The notes below the pieces were generated by a model. It was not told the DNA's origin. It saw nothing but the letters and a program-made list of their open reading frames with translations, and searched no databases. A stretch of DNA of 64,000 nucleotides from Bin87 sp965261195 (GTDB taxonomy: Bacteria; Chloroflexota; Dehalococcoidia; Lucifugimonadales; UBA3495), in NCBI GenBank assembly GCA_965261195.1, contig OZ253455.1:2418001-2482000 (forward strand), read 5' to 3'. Position numbers and translations under genes: made by a program. Each line of letters opens with the position of its first letter. The first letter of the stretch is position 1. Below, one piece after another: positions 50,099 to 58,783 of the stretch.

Positions 50099-50890
50099 TC
50101 ATGTGGTCTGCTCTTGCTGTGGGCCCCAGGTCACTCCGAATTCGGCTCTTGACACCAACGCGCCCGTCAGGGTTTCGGCGGTCTGGCCCGCCAGCCATAC
50201 GCCTGGCGACGCCAGGGCATCGGGCTGGACCATGGGTATGTGGGCGGTTCCCGGCCAGTCCCCGCGCCGGTTCATCCAAGTGTCCACCCGGCCAGGATCC
50301 AGGACGTTGACCGCGATATTGTGCGGCCTGACCTCCTCTGCCAAGCTGAAGAACATCCTCTCCAAGGCCGCTTTACTCATCGAATAGCCGACCCGACCCA
50401 GCCGGTAGCCCCTGGCGGAGCCGGAGGTAACGCAGTATATGGAGCCTCCCTCTCCCTGGGATATCATGGACGGCAGTGCGTACTTGCAAAGGAGCAACGG
50501 CCCGCGCACGTTGACCGCCAGGCATTGGTCCAATAGCTCAACGTCCAGGTCCACCACCGGCGACTCACAGTCCATGCCCGCATTGGAAACGAGTACGTCA
50601 ATTCGGCCGAAATGGTCCAGTGTGGCGGTCACCAGGTCTTGAATGTCCTTGGCCTGCGCCACGTCGCAACGGACTGGTATCGCCGTGCCTCCGCGGGCGG
50701 CGATTTGCGCTGCCGTATCGCGTATGTCGCCCGACCCGTACTTCTCGTACTGGGCGCTGGCCGACCTGTCTACTTCAGTACGGGATGCTACGACGACCCG
50801 CGCTCCGGCATCGCCCAGCCCCAAGCAAATGGCGCGCCCAATCCCACGGCTGCCGCCGGTCACAATCGCTACTTTGCCGTCAAGTCTCAT
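50099..50890 (-). CDS. Short-chain dehydrogenase/reductase (SDR)
   Basis: A 263-aa classical SDR. The cofactor site is KVAIVTGGSRGIGRAI (TGxxxGxG), with VSNAGMD as the NAG motif. Catalytic residues are Ser in YCVTSGSARG and the YSMSK pair (YxxxK). A basic residue after the second strand (SRTEVDR) suggests NADP. The frame opens further upstream, but the ATG at 50890 begins the domain directly. No strong ribosome site. Substrate unknown. Confidence 0.9.
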   Translation of the reverse strand: MRLDGKVAIVTGGSRGIGRAICLGLGDAGARVVVASRTEVDRSASAQYEKYGSGDIRDTAAQIAARGGTAIPVRCDVAQAKDIQDLVTATLDHFGRIDVLVSNAGMDCESPVVDLDVELLDQCLAVNVRGPLLLCKYALPSMISQGEGGSIYCVTSGSARGYRLGRVGYSMSKAALERMFFSLAEEVRPHNIAVNVLDPGRVDTWMNRRGDWPGTAHIPMVQPDALASPGVWLAGQTAETLTGALVSRAEFGVTWGPQQEQTT

Positions 50891-50988
50891 ATACCAACCG
50901 TGCCGGGGCCAAATCAGGCGGATCCAAATTTCGGCAAGCATATATGGTCGTTCAGGTCGTCGCAAGTCACCCGTGCTGCCATACCGGT

Positions 50989-51324
50989 CAATCGCGTCTA
51001 ATTTTGGTGAGAGGCAAGATACGGGGGTCCGGTTCCCGGTAGTCTCACGTCGCCTGAGAACGGACAGTTACGGCAGCAGAGACGCGAATTGCAACCTGTT
51101 GACGGGTTTTGTAACTGTTCACGTTTGAGGGGACGGCAACGGTTTGCTTTGGACATTCCGTGCTTGGCTGCCCCTCTGCGAGAGGCCGGAAGGCCCGTAG
51201 ATCCCCGCAAGTCTGAACAGTTACCGGGTTTTCTATCACATTCAAACCACCGGCGCGGGCCAATGTTGTCAGCGTTCAGAATGCAATGCGCCAATTTATA
51301 TTGTAGATATTGAAGACGCGATTG
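50989..51324. repeat. Possible second miniature element (CAATCGCGTCT ends), with an IS66-like element inside
   Basis: CAATCGCGTCTA at the left and AGACGCGATTG at the right form inverted repeats. A region at 56044-56216 has the same ends. CCGGT occurs just outside both ends, one base off register. The 114-bp element at 51111 interrupts it, so if this is a real element it is the older one. Confidence 0.4.
51111..51224 (-). mobile_element. 114-bp miniature inverted-repeat element (IS66-like ends), copy 2
   Basis: GTAACTGTTCA (51111-51121) and TGAACAGTTAC (51214-51224) are perfect 11-bp inverted repeats, and the 8-bp direct repeat CGGGTTTT flanks both sides (51103-51110, 51225-51232). It is the reverse complement of the element at 41650-41763, of identical length, with scattered substitutions. 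Shared internal blocks include CGTCCCCTCAAACG and AGACTTGCGGGGATCT. Confidence 0.88.
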
Positions 51325-51371
51325 CCCGGTGCAGCGGGCGAAGCGGGCGGACAAATCTTCTCCTCAGGGCA

Positions 51372-51377
51372 TATAAT
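51372..51377 (+). promoter_or_regulatory. -10 box upstream of the VOC gene
   Basis: Perfect TATAAT (GGCATATAAT), 88 nt before the ATG at 51465; no clear -35 box. Confidence 0.35.
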
Positions 51378-51464
51378 CGGGACCAATCCGCTCCGTTGCC
51401 GATGGAGTGGGAAAATTGGCGCCAGTCCTGGACTCTACCGAGTTTTGAGTAGGAGGAACTTATT

Positions 51465-52007
51465 ATGGGCATTCAGATCAAGCGCGTTGGACATGTGGGG
51501 ATTCTGGTTTCCGATTTTGAACGGTCTTTCCAGTTTTACACCAAGGTGCTGGGGTGCAAGGTGACTTCCCGCCGCCGCCGGCCCGATGGGGCCGAGACGG
51601 CCTTCCTGCGGTTTGACGAGACCCACCATGATTTCGTCATCGCCACTGCTCCCGAAGGCGTGGACGTTTCCGAGAACGTTCCTGGGCGGGCCCGGCTGGT
51701 GCAGCAGGTGGCCTTTGAAGTGGAAGACCGTGACGAATTCATGAAGGCTCTGGCCCACATCCACACCCACGGCGCGGAGATCGTCAGCGGCCCGCTGACC
51801 CACGGCATCGAGGCCGGCGGGAACCTGGAAGGCAGCGGCAGCCGCTCCTTCTACTTCCTGGACCCGGACGGCAACCGGCTGGAAATCTTCTGCGACGGCA
51901 TGAAGGTTCCCAACGGGGAGCAGTTCCCCAGGGCAGAGTACGCCGACGCCATCAAGGACTTCATGGCCAAGAAGGCCGCGAAATCCCCAGCCGTCGCTGC
52001 GGACTAA
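51465..52007 (+). CDS. VOC (glyoxalase/dioxygenase superfamily) protein
   Basis: A 180-aa vicinal-oxygen-chelate protein. Repeated beta-alpha-beta modules: RVGHVGILVSDFERSFQFYTKVLG with the first metal His, and RSFYFLDPDGNRLEIFCDGM with the C-terminal Glu ligand. HHDFVIATAP and QQVAFEVEDRDEF complete the fold. Members range from glyoxalases to extradiol dioxygenases and resistance proteins. AGGAGG precedes the ATG. A hairpin terminator follows. Metal use is likely; the reaction is unknown. Confidence 0.82.
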   Translation: MGIQIKRVGHVGILVSDFERSFQFYTKVLGCKVTSRRRRPDGAETAFLRFDETHHDFVIATAPEGVDVSENVPGRARLVQQVAFEVEDRDEFMKALAHIHTHGAEIVSGPLTHGIEAGGNLEGSGSRSFYFLDPDGNRLEIFCDGMKVPNGEQFPRAEYADAIKDFMAKKAAKSPAVAAD

Positions 52008-52039
52008 AATGCGTCAACCGTAACTTGGTTGAACAAAAC

Positions 52040-52070
52040 GGCGGCGGGAAGTGTTCCCCGCCGCCTTGAT
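52040..52070. terminator. Bidirectional rho-independent terminator
   Basis: GGCGGCGGG, loop aagtgttc, CCCGCCGCC, then TTGATTTT on the plus strand and GTTTTGTTC on the minus strand. It lies between the convergent VOC and NHL genes. Confidence 0.75.
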
Positions 52071-52090
52071 TTTCACGGTCTGCGACCGAG

Positions 52091-52969
52091 TTACCCCTGG
52101 CGAACGAACTTGTCGACACCGGTGCCGTCGCTGAGGCCGACGTAGATGTCGCCGCGGGAGTCGACCCAGCTGCCGTGGCCGGGGCCGCGGCAGTCGAAGC
52201 GGGCCAGCACGTTTCCGGAAGTGTCCAGGACGCTGACCCGGGCTGAAGAATCGTTGACGCTGCCCTCGCTGACGTAAAGGACGCCGTCGCTGTCCACGGA
52301 GATGTCCATGGGCCGCTGGATGTCGTTCCAGATGGTCATGAACTCGCCGTCCAGGGTGAAGAGCTGCATCCGGTGATTCTCCCGGTCACAGAGGAAGATC
52401 GTGTCGTTGTGGATCAGGAGGCTGTGGGGAAGGTGGAAGTGCCCCGGCTCAGTCTTCCCTGGTTCTCCCCAGGACTGCTTGAGTTGACCGTCCCAGCTGA
52501 ACCGGTGGATGCGGGCGTTGCGGTATCCGTCGGATACGTACAGGTCGCCCGAAGGGGATGGGACCAGTTCACTTGGGTAGTTAAAGGGGCCGGCGGCGCG
52601 GGGGCAAAGGTCGCCCGGGTTTTCGCAGCCGGTATCCGAATGGACGCCGTGGCGCCCCAGCATCTGGATGGGCTTGCCGTCGATGGTGTAGACCAGGCAG
52701 ACGGAACTGTCCCGGTCGGTCAGGTAAACCGTGTCGTCCTCAATGTAGATGCCGTGGGCGAATGAGAATGCGCCGTTCCCCCAGCTGTCCAGCAGGTTGC
52801 CGTCCCGGTCGAAAATGAGGATGGGCGGGTCCTTGCGCTGGAAGGCGAACACCCGGTCCTGGGAATCGGTGGCTATGGCGCTGACCATAGCAAAGGTCTC
52901 GCCCGCCGGCAGCTTGGCCCAGTTTTCGACCATTTCATAGGTGTACTTGCCGCTTCCTACCGTCGTCAT
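52091..52969 (-). CDS. NHL-repeat beta-propeller protein (second copy)
   Basis: A 292-aa paralogue of the protein at 46957-47877: both begin with a short YTYE/HTYEF-like lead (KYTYEMVENWAKLPAGETF here) and carry NHL units such as FNYPSELVPSPSGDLYVSDGYRNARIHRF and FHLPHSLLIHNDTIFLCDRENHRMQLF. No signal peptide. AAGGAG precedes the ATG. Function unknown for the family; beta-propellers of this kind often bind ligands or act as lyases. Confidence 0.82.
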   Translation of the reverse strand: MTTVGSGKYTYEMVENWAKLPAGETFAMVSAIATDSQDRVFAFQRKDPPILIFDRDGNLLDSWGNGAFSFAHGIYIEDDTVYLTDRDSSVCLVYTIDGKPIQMLGRHGVHSDTGCENPGDLCPRAAGPFNYPSELVPSPSGDLYVSDGYRNARIHRFSWDGQLKQSWGEPGKTEPGHFHLPHSLLIHNDTIFLCDRENHRMQLFTLDGEFMTIWNDIQRPMDISVDSDGVLYVSEGSVNDSSARVSVLDTSGNVLARFDCRGPGHGSWVDSRGDIYVGLSDGTGVDKFVRQG

Positions 52970-53046
52970 GCTTCTGGTCTCCTTATTGTTTGGATGGGAT
53001 CTTATTGGTTGACGCTTCTATTGTAACGCCGGCAACGCTTTCTATT

Positions 53047-53421
53047 TCAGATGAGGTATGACCTCATCGGCAAACTGCTTGTTGGAACGTAGCGCCTTTT
53101 CATGCTCCAAGTCGGGACAGCATCACTCTTCCAGAGGTGCCACCAGATGGTTGAACTCCAGTCGCTCGTCGATCTGGTCAGCAGGTACCGCACACCCCGC
53201 TCCACCTTGGGCTTGTCCTTGGGGTGTCCTGCTACGGGCCGCATCAGCGATGGAACTCCGATGCTGTGAGTATTCGAGGAAGCCCTTGGTGAAGCGCGGC
53301 TGCAGCGGGTCAGTATCCACCGCTGCGGCCGGGCAATTGTTGATGACCAGGTAGCGGGGCGCCCCGTCGAAGCAGACCCACGCCGGCCTTCTGCTTCGGC
53401 GATGCCGGGAAGCAGGGTCAA
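53047..53421 (-). pseudogene. IS21-family transposase (IstA) fragment
   Basis: A piece of an IstA-type transposase spread over two frames. One reads GAPRYLVINNCPAAAVDTDP and PRFTKGFLEYSQHR; after a shift near 53225 the other reads GHPKDKPKVERGVRYL, the conserved IstA block. The N-terminal helix-turn-helix, the end of the gene, the istB partner and the element ends are missing, so this is an old deletion remnant. Confidence 0.75.
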
Positions 53422-53754
53422 TCAGTCGTTTAGCAGGACGTAGACCGCGGCCGATGGAGTGAGGTTGTTGTGCGAATGGCCCTTGCCGGTGACGTCCTCC
53501 ATCAGCCGGATATCCCCGGCTCGCAGCACCCGTTTCGCGCCGTCGCTGGCCCCGATCTCCACCTCACCGGACAGGTGGACAATCAGCCTGCGCTCGGGCA
53601 GGGGATTAAAGTCCCGGTGGCGCGACCCGTCAAACTCCTGCACCCGCACCTCGGACACATTGATCAGCGCTCCCAGCTCCGGGTGCTCCTCCAGCTTCAG
53701 GTCCTCGATGTGGCTCTCGCCGTCGGCATCCGAAAATACTCGATATATTGCCAT
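53422..53754 (-). CDS. Small cupin-domain protein
   Basis: A 110-aa single-cupin protein: RRLIVHLSGEVEIGASDGAKRVLRAGDIRLMEDVTGKGHSHN. The second cupin motif (GDIRLMEDVTGKGHSH) is present with His residues; in motif one the usual HxH is represented by DGSRHRDFNPLPERR, so metal binding is uncertain. AGGGGG precedes the ATG. It ends one base from the IstA remnant. Function unknown; similar proteins are often called cupin regulators of metabolism. Confidence 0.7.
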   Translation of the reverse strand: MAIYRVFSDADGESHIEDLKLEEHPELGALINVSEVRVQEFDGSRHRDFNPLPERRLIVHLSGEVEIGASDGAKRVLRAGDIRLMEDVTGKGHSHNNLTPSAAVYVLLND

Positions 53755-54410
53755 TTTGCCCCCTGGTACATTGGTAGAATTTCGCTGCTCGTTCGCACGA
53801 CTCTGACACGGCCATCATCGTCACAACGATTTCTGTTCTCGCAAACCGAACGACGTTGAGTTTCGGCGCCGTAGCCGGAGGTTCCGAAACGTGATCGCCG
53901 GTCGGGTATCGCCGAGATTATCCCACAATCCTCGCCTACGTCGCCCAGCTTTTTAATGGGCGATCCGTACTGTTCGCAACAGCCAACGCGTGATTTGGCG
54001 TGCGAACCGGTCAATGTCCCCAACACGGAAAAACTGACCGCAGCCTGGGTTCGAGCGCTTGAGATAAAGCGGCTGGAAGTCGGTCCGCAATCCTGTTGCT
54101 ACCAGCGCAGGTTCGGCGCTGATCTCGTCTAATCCGGTGTGTTATGGTCGAAGGTAGAGACAGTCATGCCGCCTCCTGGCCCGCTTTACCGCCGCCAAGT
54201 ATATGGCAAGCGCCCGTCAGATGGTAGGAAGAACACTTGCCAGAGGTGCCGCCAGGCTAAGGCGCAATTGCCCGGCGAGGAGCTGCGTTTTCGTCGTCCT
54301 GGGTCATCAAGAGTTGGCATGATTCATGCTGAAAACTCAAGACGAAACCAATCCTTCGGCGTACCGTCGTCGTAACAACTGACATAGCTCCAAAAAGGGA
54401 CGCCGCCAAT
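53755..54410. other. Gene-free stretch
   Basis: About 650 bp with only short, unconvincing frames. A 78-aa plus-strand frame at 54139-54375 has no ribosome site and no recognisable domain. Its composition suggests degraded sequence rather than a regulatory region. Nothing else was identified. Confidence 0.4.
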
Positions 54411-55964
54411 ATGACCAAGGTTGCCCGCAAATCCCAGCTTGTCGGTCCCGCTTTGGCCCTGTTGGCCATTTTCTGGCTGACTGCTGCGGCCTGTTTCCCC
54501 AGGCCGCCGGCGGCCACCCCGCACGCGTCGTTGGCCACCAGCCAAGCCGGAGAGGCGGTTTCAGAACCCACAGTCGTACTCACCAAACCGCCAGCGCCGC
54601 CGACTCCCACCCTGGCGCCAACGTCGCAGCCCACCGTAGCCTCCACCACGTCCGTACCCACCATTACGCCGGCGCTACCGACTTCGACCTTCGCCTCTCC
54701 CATCGCGACACCCACCGCCGCACCGGAGACGGCGCCCACGGACGGGGAGCAGACCTCCTCCGAAAGCTCGGTCATTTTTGGCGACCTGGCCCTGCTGGAG
54801 GAACGGGCTTCCAGCTACCTGAGCGAAATGTCGGAGGACTTGGGGGTCAGTACCAGCGGCGCCGATCTGGAGCACGCGGCTGCCCAGTTCCTGGTGGGAC
54901 GCCTGGAGGAATTGGGATACAGCCCCGAAGTCCAGGAATTTTCCTGGGACTCGCCCACGGCCAGCCTCGACCTTACCAGCCTTGACCTTGCCAGCCTTGG
55001 CCTTGCCAGCCTCGAACCGGGCAGCCTGGATGCCAACATCCTGACCGGTACCGTCGGCGGCCAGGCGACGGCGCCGCTGGCGCTGGTGGGCCTGGCCAAG
55101 CCGGAGGGAGATTCCCGCCGAGGGTCTGGAAGGCAAAATAGCCCTGATCGAGCGGGGCGAAATCACCTTTGGCAGCAAGGTGGCCGTAGTGCATGACGCC
55201 GGCGCCGTGGCCGCCATCATCTACAACAACGAGCGGGGCAACTTCCGGGGCACCCTGGGCGGCAGAAGCCAGATACCCGCCATTTCCCTGTCCCAGATCG
55301 ACGGGCGCAAGATCAAGGAGTTTTTTGGACCAGGGCGAGCCAGTGGAGGCCACCGTTAGCGTCCAGGACAACGCCGTCCCCTTCCGCAACGTAATTGCCG
55401 AACTGCCCGGCGCCGGCGAGGGCGTCATTGTGGGCGCCCACTACGATACGGTGCCCGACTCAATAGGCGCCTCCGACAACTCCTCGGGCATGGGCGCCCT
55501 GCTGGCGATGGCGGAACGGCTGGAGGGCCGCTCCTTCCCTTTTCGCTGCGGTTTGTGGCCTTCGGTTCCGAGGAACCGGGGCTGCACGGCAGCGAGTATT
55601 ACGTGGAAAGCCTTTCGCCCGCGGAACTGGAGGATACTTACCTGATGATAAACCTGGATTCGGTCGGTTCCGGCAACCGCCTGGTGGTTTCGGGTGACCG
55701 CTGGGCAGCCAGCCACGTCAAGGAGGCCGCAACCAGGAAGGCATTTCGCTGGAAGTGAGCGCCCAGGCCGAAATGGGCAGTGACCACGCCAACTTCCGCA
55801 ATGCCTGGGTGCCCACCGTCTTTCCCTGGTCGAACGACCTGTCCCGCATCAACACCCCCGCCGACACCATGGAACACATCAACCAGGGTCTGCTGGGCGA
55901 CGCGACCGCTCTGGCGCTGGACTTGCTGGAAAAAGTGGACACCCTGCCCGGCTACGGGAATTAG
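54411..55964 (+). pseudogene. M28-family aminopeptidase lipoprotein, four frameshifts
   Basis: A secreted zinc peptidase broken across frames. The first frame has a lipobox-like LTAAAC signal, a Pro/Thr-rich linker and the start of the catalytic region. Continuing in other frames: a PA-like insert (EGKIALIERGEITFGSKV), then the M28 ligands in order, GAHYDTVPDS (His), ASDNSSGMGAL (Asp), FGSEEPGLHGSEYY (Glu pair), INLDSVG (Asp) and GSDHANF (His). Frame changes fall near 55105, 55325 (a T6 run), 55545 and 55745. Every metal ligand survives, so the damage is recent or a sequence error. If intact it would be an extracellular aminopeptidase. Confidence 0.82.
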
Positions 55965-56682
55965 CTCCTCGTGCCCGTCTTACCGAAGGAACACCGAGGT
56001 ACGTAGACAAGTTCAGTGCCTCTGATCCGTGCCTCTGATAGGCTAATCGCGTCTTAGATTCTGCTGTTTCCTCTAACCTGCAGTGATGCCACATTGAGCT
56101 TGTGGAAGCGTCTGGAATCCTGTTGAAAGACCCAGACCTTCAGAATGACCCGCAGTCAAGAAAATTAGACTCTTCGGCTACGCAACGTGATGAGACATCC
56201 CGATAAGACGCGATTGCCTGGGGCTATTGACGCCGTACGATCAGAATTGATGTCATTTGTAACGACATAAAGGTTCGCCACGGGATCAGCTGCGCACCAG
56301 ATTGTCGGCATCAATGAGCTGACGGAATTGGTGGAGGGTTAGTTTGCCGGCGCAAGCGCAGCCTACGGCACCTTCAGATAGGGGATTGGGTCATTGCCCG
56401 ACCAGTGGTTGACCGAGCGGCTACACTATGGTTGCGCGCGCCGTCGTCAGAGTTCCGTTCGAAATTTATGGAGCTGAAAGGAATGTATTGTGCAGCCACC
56501 AGAAAATGGCATCAAGATGCGCCGAAGAGATCGCAGTGCGTCCTGAACGGCCGAGTCCAGGCGGGTACAATTGTCGGCAATTTAGAATGGGTGGGGAGTC
56601 CGATAAGCGATGTATAATCAGGCATCACCCGTTGATTTATGGATTCGCGAAATGAGTAGTTGTTGGAACCGGAGGTGTAGCT
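55965..56682. other. Gene-free stretch with inverted-repeat ends
   Basis: About 720 bp without a supported gene. TAATCGCGTCTTA at 56044-56056 and TAAGACGCGATTG at 56204-56216 are inverted repeats, matching the ends at 50989/51314. A 13-bp direct repeat GTGCCTCTGAT occurs twice near 56015-56040. A minus-strand segment (LTLHQFRQLIDADNL, about 56290-56340) looks like a protein scrap. Confidence 0.45.
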
Positions 56683-56883
56683 ATGCCTGAACCTGGTGAA
56701 GTTTCCCTGGACGAATTCAAGCTGATGGTCGACCGGGCCGGTCTCGGTATGGACCAACAGGAGATAGAGGAACTCAAACCGATTTACGAACTATATGCGG
56801 CTTACGCGGCGGAACTCCACACACTGAGTTTCGGGGCCGAGGAAATGGTGGTCGAGTTCCATCCGGACTGGCCCGGAAGTTAG
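56683..56883 (+). CDS. AtzG-like/GatC-like small subunit (DUF4089 type)
   Basis: A 66-aa helical protein: SLDEFKLMVDRAGLGMDQQEIEELKPIYELY. Its length, helical pattern and position directly upstream of an amidase match AtzG-type partner subunits, which stabilise AtzE-like amidases much as GatC supports GatA. GGAGGTG precedes the ATG. Stop and the next start are 72 nt apart. Assignment rests on context as much as sequence. Confidence 0.7.
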   Translation: MPEPGEVSLDEFKLMVDRAGLGMDQQEIEELKPIYELYAAYAAELHTLSFGAEEMVVEFHPDWPGS

Positions 56884-56955
56884 ACCCCATTTCCCCAAAG
56901 CGTTGACAGGCAGTGGGTTGAGGGAACCGAGACAGCCCAAGGAGGGGTGAACCAC

Positions 56956-58362
56956 ATGGCGGCAACTGACACACAATTACATTTTTTGACCATTCACCAG
57001 GCGGGCGAGTTGATGCGGAAAGGCGAACTCTCCCCGGTGGAATTGACTAGGGCTTGCCTGGATCGTATTCAGGATACGGATGGGCAATTGCATTCGTTCA
57101 TTCTGCTGCTGGCTGATGCAGCATTGGAGCAGGCTCGCGTCGCCGAAGCAGAGATTCTGAGCGGCAACTACAAAGGGCCGATGCACGGCATCCCGTTTGC
57201 TCTGAAGGACCTGTATGACACCGCAGGCGTCAGGACTACTTCCGGGTCTTACGTGGATATTGATCGCGTACCTACCGAGGACGCCACCACCACGGCACGT
57301 CTCAAAGCTGCCGGCGGCATCCTGCTGGGTAAGTTGGCGATGCACGAGTTTGCGTTGGGCGGTCCCGACTGGACGACGCCTTTTGAACCGGCCCGGAACC
57401 CGTGGAATCTGGATCACATCACGGGCGGCTCCAGCAGCGGCTCCGGTTCGGCGGTGGCCTCGGGCCAGTGCCTGGGCGCACTGGGATCCTGCACCGGCGG
57501 ATCGATTCGCGGGCCAGCCTCCCTGTGCGGCATCGTGGGGCTGAAGGCCACCTACGGCCGGGTAAGCCGGTACGGTGTGGTAACGCTGAGTTGGTCTCAG
57601 GACCACGCTGGCCCGATGACCTGGACGGTGGAAGACACCGCCTATATGCTGCAGGCGATTGCCGGCCACGATCCCAAAGACCCGACGTCGAGCCGCGCGC
57701 CGGTGCCCGACTACTCGCTGTCGCTTAAGGAAGATATTCGCGGAGTGAGGATCGGACTGCCCCGACACTACTTCTTCGATGCGCACGCCAGCGTCAACCC
57801 CGAGGTGGTCGCCACGGTGGAGCGGGCGGTAACCGTGCTCCAGGAGTTGGGCGCCCACATTGAGGAGGTCGAACTGCCCAGCCTGGATTACGTGAGGGCC
57901 GCCAACTCCGTGATTATGGTTAGCGAAGCTTACGCATATCATGAGCCCAACATCAAAGCCCGTCCCCAGGAATTTGGTGAGATAGTGCGAGGCCGGTTCC
58001 GGATTGGCGCGCTGCTGTCTGCCGCCGACTATTTGCAGGCGCAACGGGTGCGTTCCCGGGCGCGGCGGGAGTTTGCGGATGTGCTGAAAAAGGTTGACCT
58101 GCTGGTTACGCCGACAATGACCCAACCGGCGCCGGCTTTCGAGGGTTACGATCCCACCACCACGGTGCGGGGCCGCAGCTTCACGGCGCCATTCAACGTT
58201 ACCGGCCTGCCGGCGATTTCGGTGCCGTGCGGCTTCACGGAGGATGGCTTGCCCATCGGGATGCAGATTGCGGGCAAACCGTTCGACGAACCTGGTGTCA
58301 TTCAGGCTGCTTACACCTATCAACAACACGCCCGTTGGTACGAAGGCCGGCCACCGATGTAA
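56956..58362 (+). CDS. Amidase signature family enzyme (AtzE/GatA-like)
   Basis: A 468-aa amidase with the Ser-cisSer-Lys triad: Lys in GIPFALKDLYDTAG, the cis-Ser in ITGGSSSGSGSAVASG and the nucleophile Ser in GSCTGGSIRGPASLCG. A long normal-length C-terminal part follows (AAYTYQQHARWYEGRP ending). AAGGAGG lies 9 nt before the ATG at 56956, so the GTG at 56947 is not used. With the small upstream subunit it resembles AtzEG-type amide hydrolases rather than a tRNA amidotransferase, since GatB is absent. The substrate is unknown. Confidence 0.87.
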   Translation: MAATDTQLHFLTIHQAGELMRKGELSPVELTRACLDRIQDTDGQLHSFILLLADAALEQARVAEAEILSGNYKGPMHGIPFALKDLYDTAGVRTTSGSYVDIDRVPTEDATTTARLKAAGGILLGKLAMHEFALGGPDWTTPFEPARNPWNLDHITGGSSSGSGSAVASGQCLGALGSCTGGSIRGPASLCGIVGLKATYGRVSRYGVVTLSWSQDHAGPMTWTVEDTAYMLQAIAGHDPKDPTSSRAPVPDYSLSLKEDIRGVRIGLPRHYFFDAHASVNPEVVATVERAVTVLQELGAHIEEVELPSLDYVRAANSVIMVSEAYAYHEPNIKARPQEFGEIVRGRFRIGALLSAADYLQAQRVRSRARREFADVLKKVDLLVTPTMTQPAPAFEGYDPTTTVRGRSFTAPFNVTGLPAISVPCGFTEDGLPIGMQIAGKPFDEPGVIQAAYTYQQHARWYEGRPPM

Positions 58363-58367
58363 GCAGC

Positions 58368-58417
58368 ATTGCTCCCGCTGGAAACCGAGCCCTAACTCGG
58401 CGACCGACGGGAGCAAT
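58368..58417. terminator. Nested hairpin after the amidase gene
   Basis: ATTGCTCCCG and CGGGAGCAAT form a 10-bp outer stem; CCGAG-ccctaa-CTCGG is an inner stem. TAATCTTCC follows on the plus strand. It begins 5 nt after the amidase stop. Confidence 0.5.
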
Positions 58418-58757
58418 TAATCTTCCTGCCGCGGCTCATCAGCTCTGAGACTTCGGGAAGCGGCACGGCGGTGGGTGGTTCCCGGTCGAAATACCGGTCA
58501 GGATGCAGGACTTGCTCGGAACTTTCGGGCGAGGACTGATTGGCGCGGTTGACGCCTTCCCAACTGCCCGGTCCAGTGAACAACGCTGCTACGAAATCGC
58601 GGCCTGGGGTGAGGGGAAACAGCGCGGTTTTGCGGACTATGGCGGGAGCCGGCGTTAGTTTGTTGTTCGGGATCGGTTGCTCGGGTTCCTCGAGCGCCCC
58701 GGGTTACTGAGCGAATACGGAAACGCCGGGTAGTTCCTTGAAGCTGCGTTCAGCGTT
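58418..58757. other. Gap before the ABC-F gene
   Basis: About 340 bp with no supported gene on either strand; only short shadow frames. The promoter of the ABC-F gene lies at its right edge. Confidence 0.4.
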
Positions 58758-58763
58758 TATAAT
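58758..58763 (+). promoter_or_regulatory. -10 box of the ABC-F gene
   Basis: Perfect TATAAT 21 nt before the TTG start. A TTGAAG lies 14 nt upstream, closer than ideal, so the -35 element is uncertain. Confidence 0.45.
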
Positions 58764-58783
58764 GTCTATTTGGGCAGACCGAA

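Noticed and set aside
54139..54375. 78-aa plus-strand frame with a CxxC pair
   Set aside because: No ribosome site, no recognisable domain and no context support.
57402..57728. Alternative frames inside the amidase gene
   Set aside because: Shadows; the amidase frame carries the full catalytic triad.
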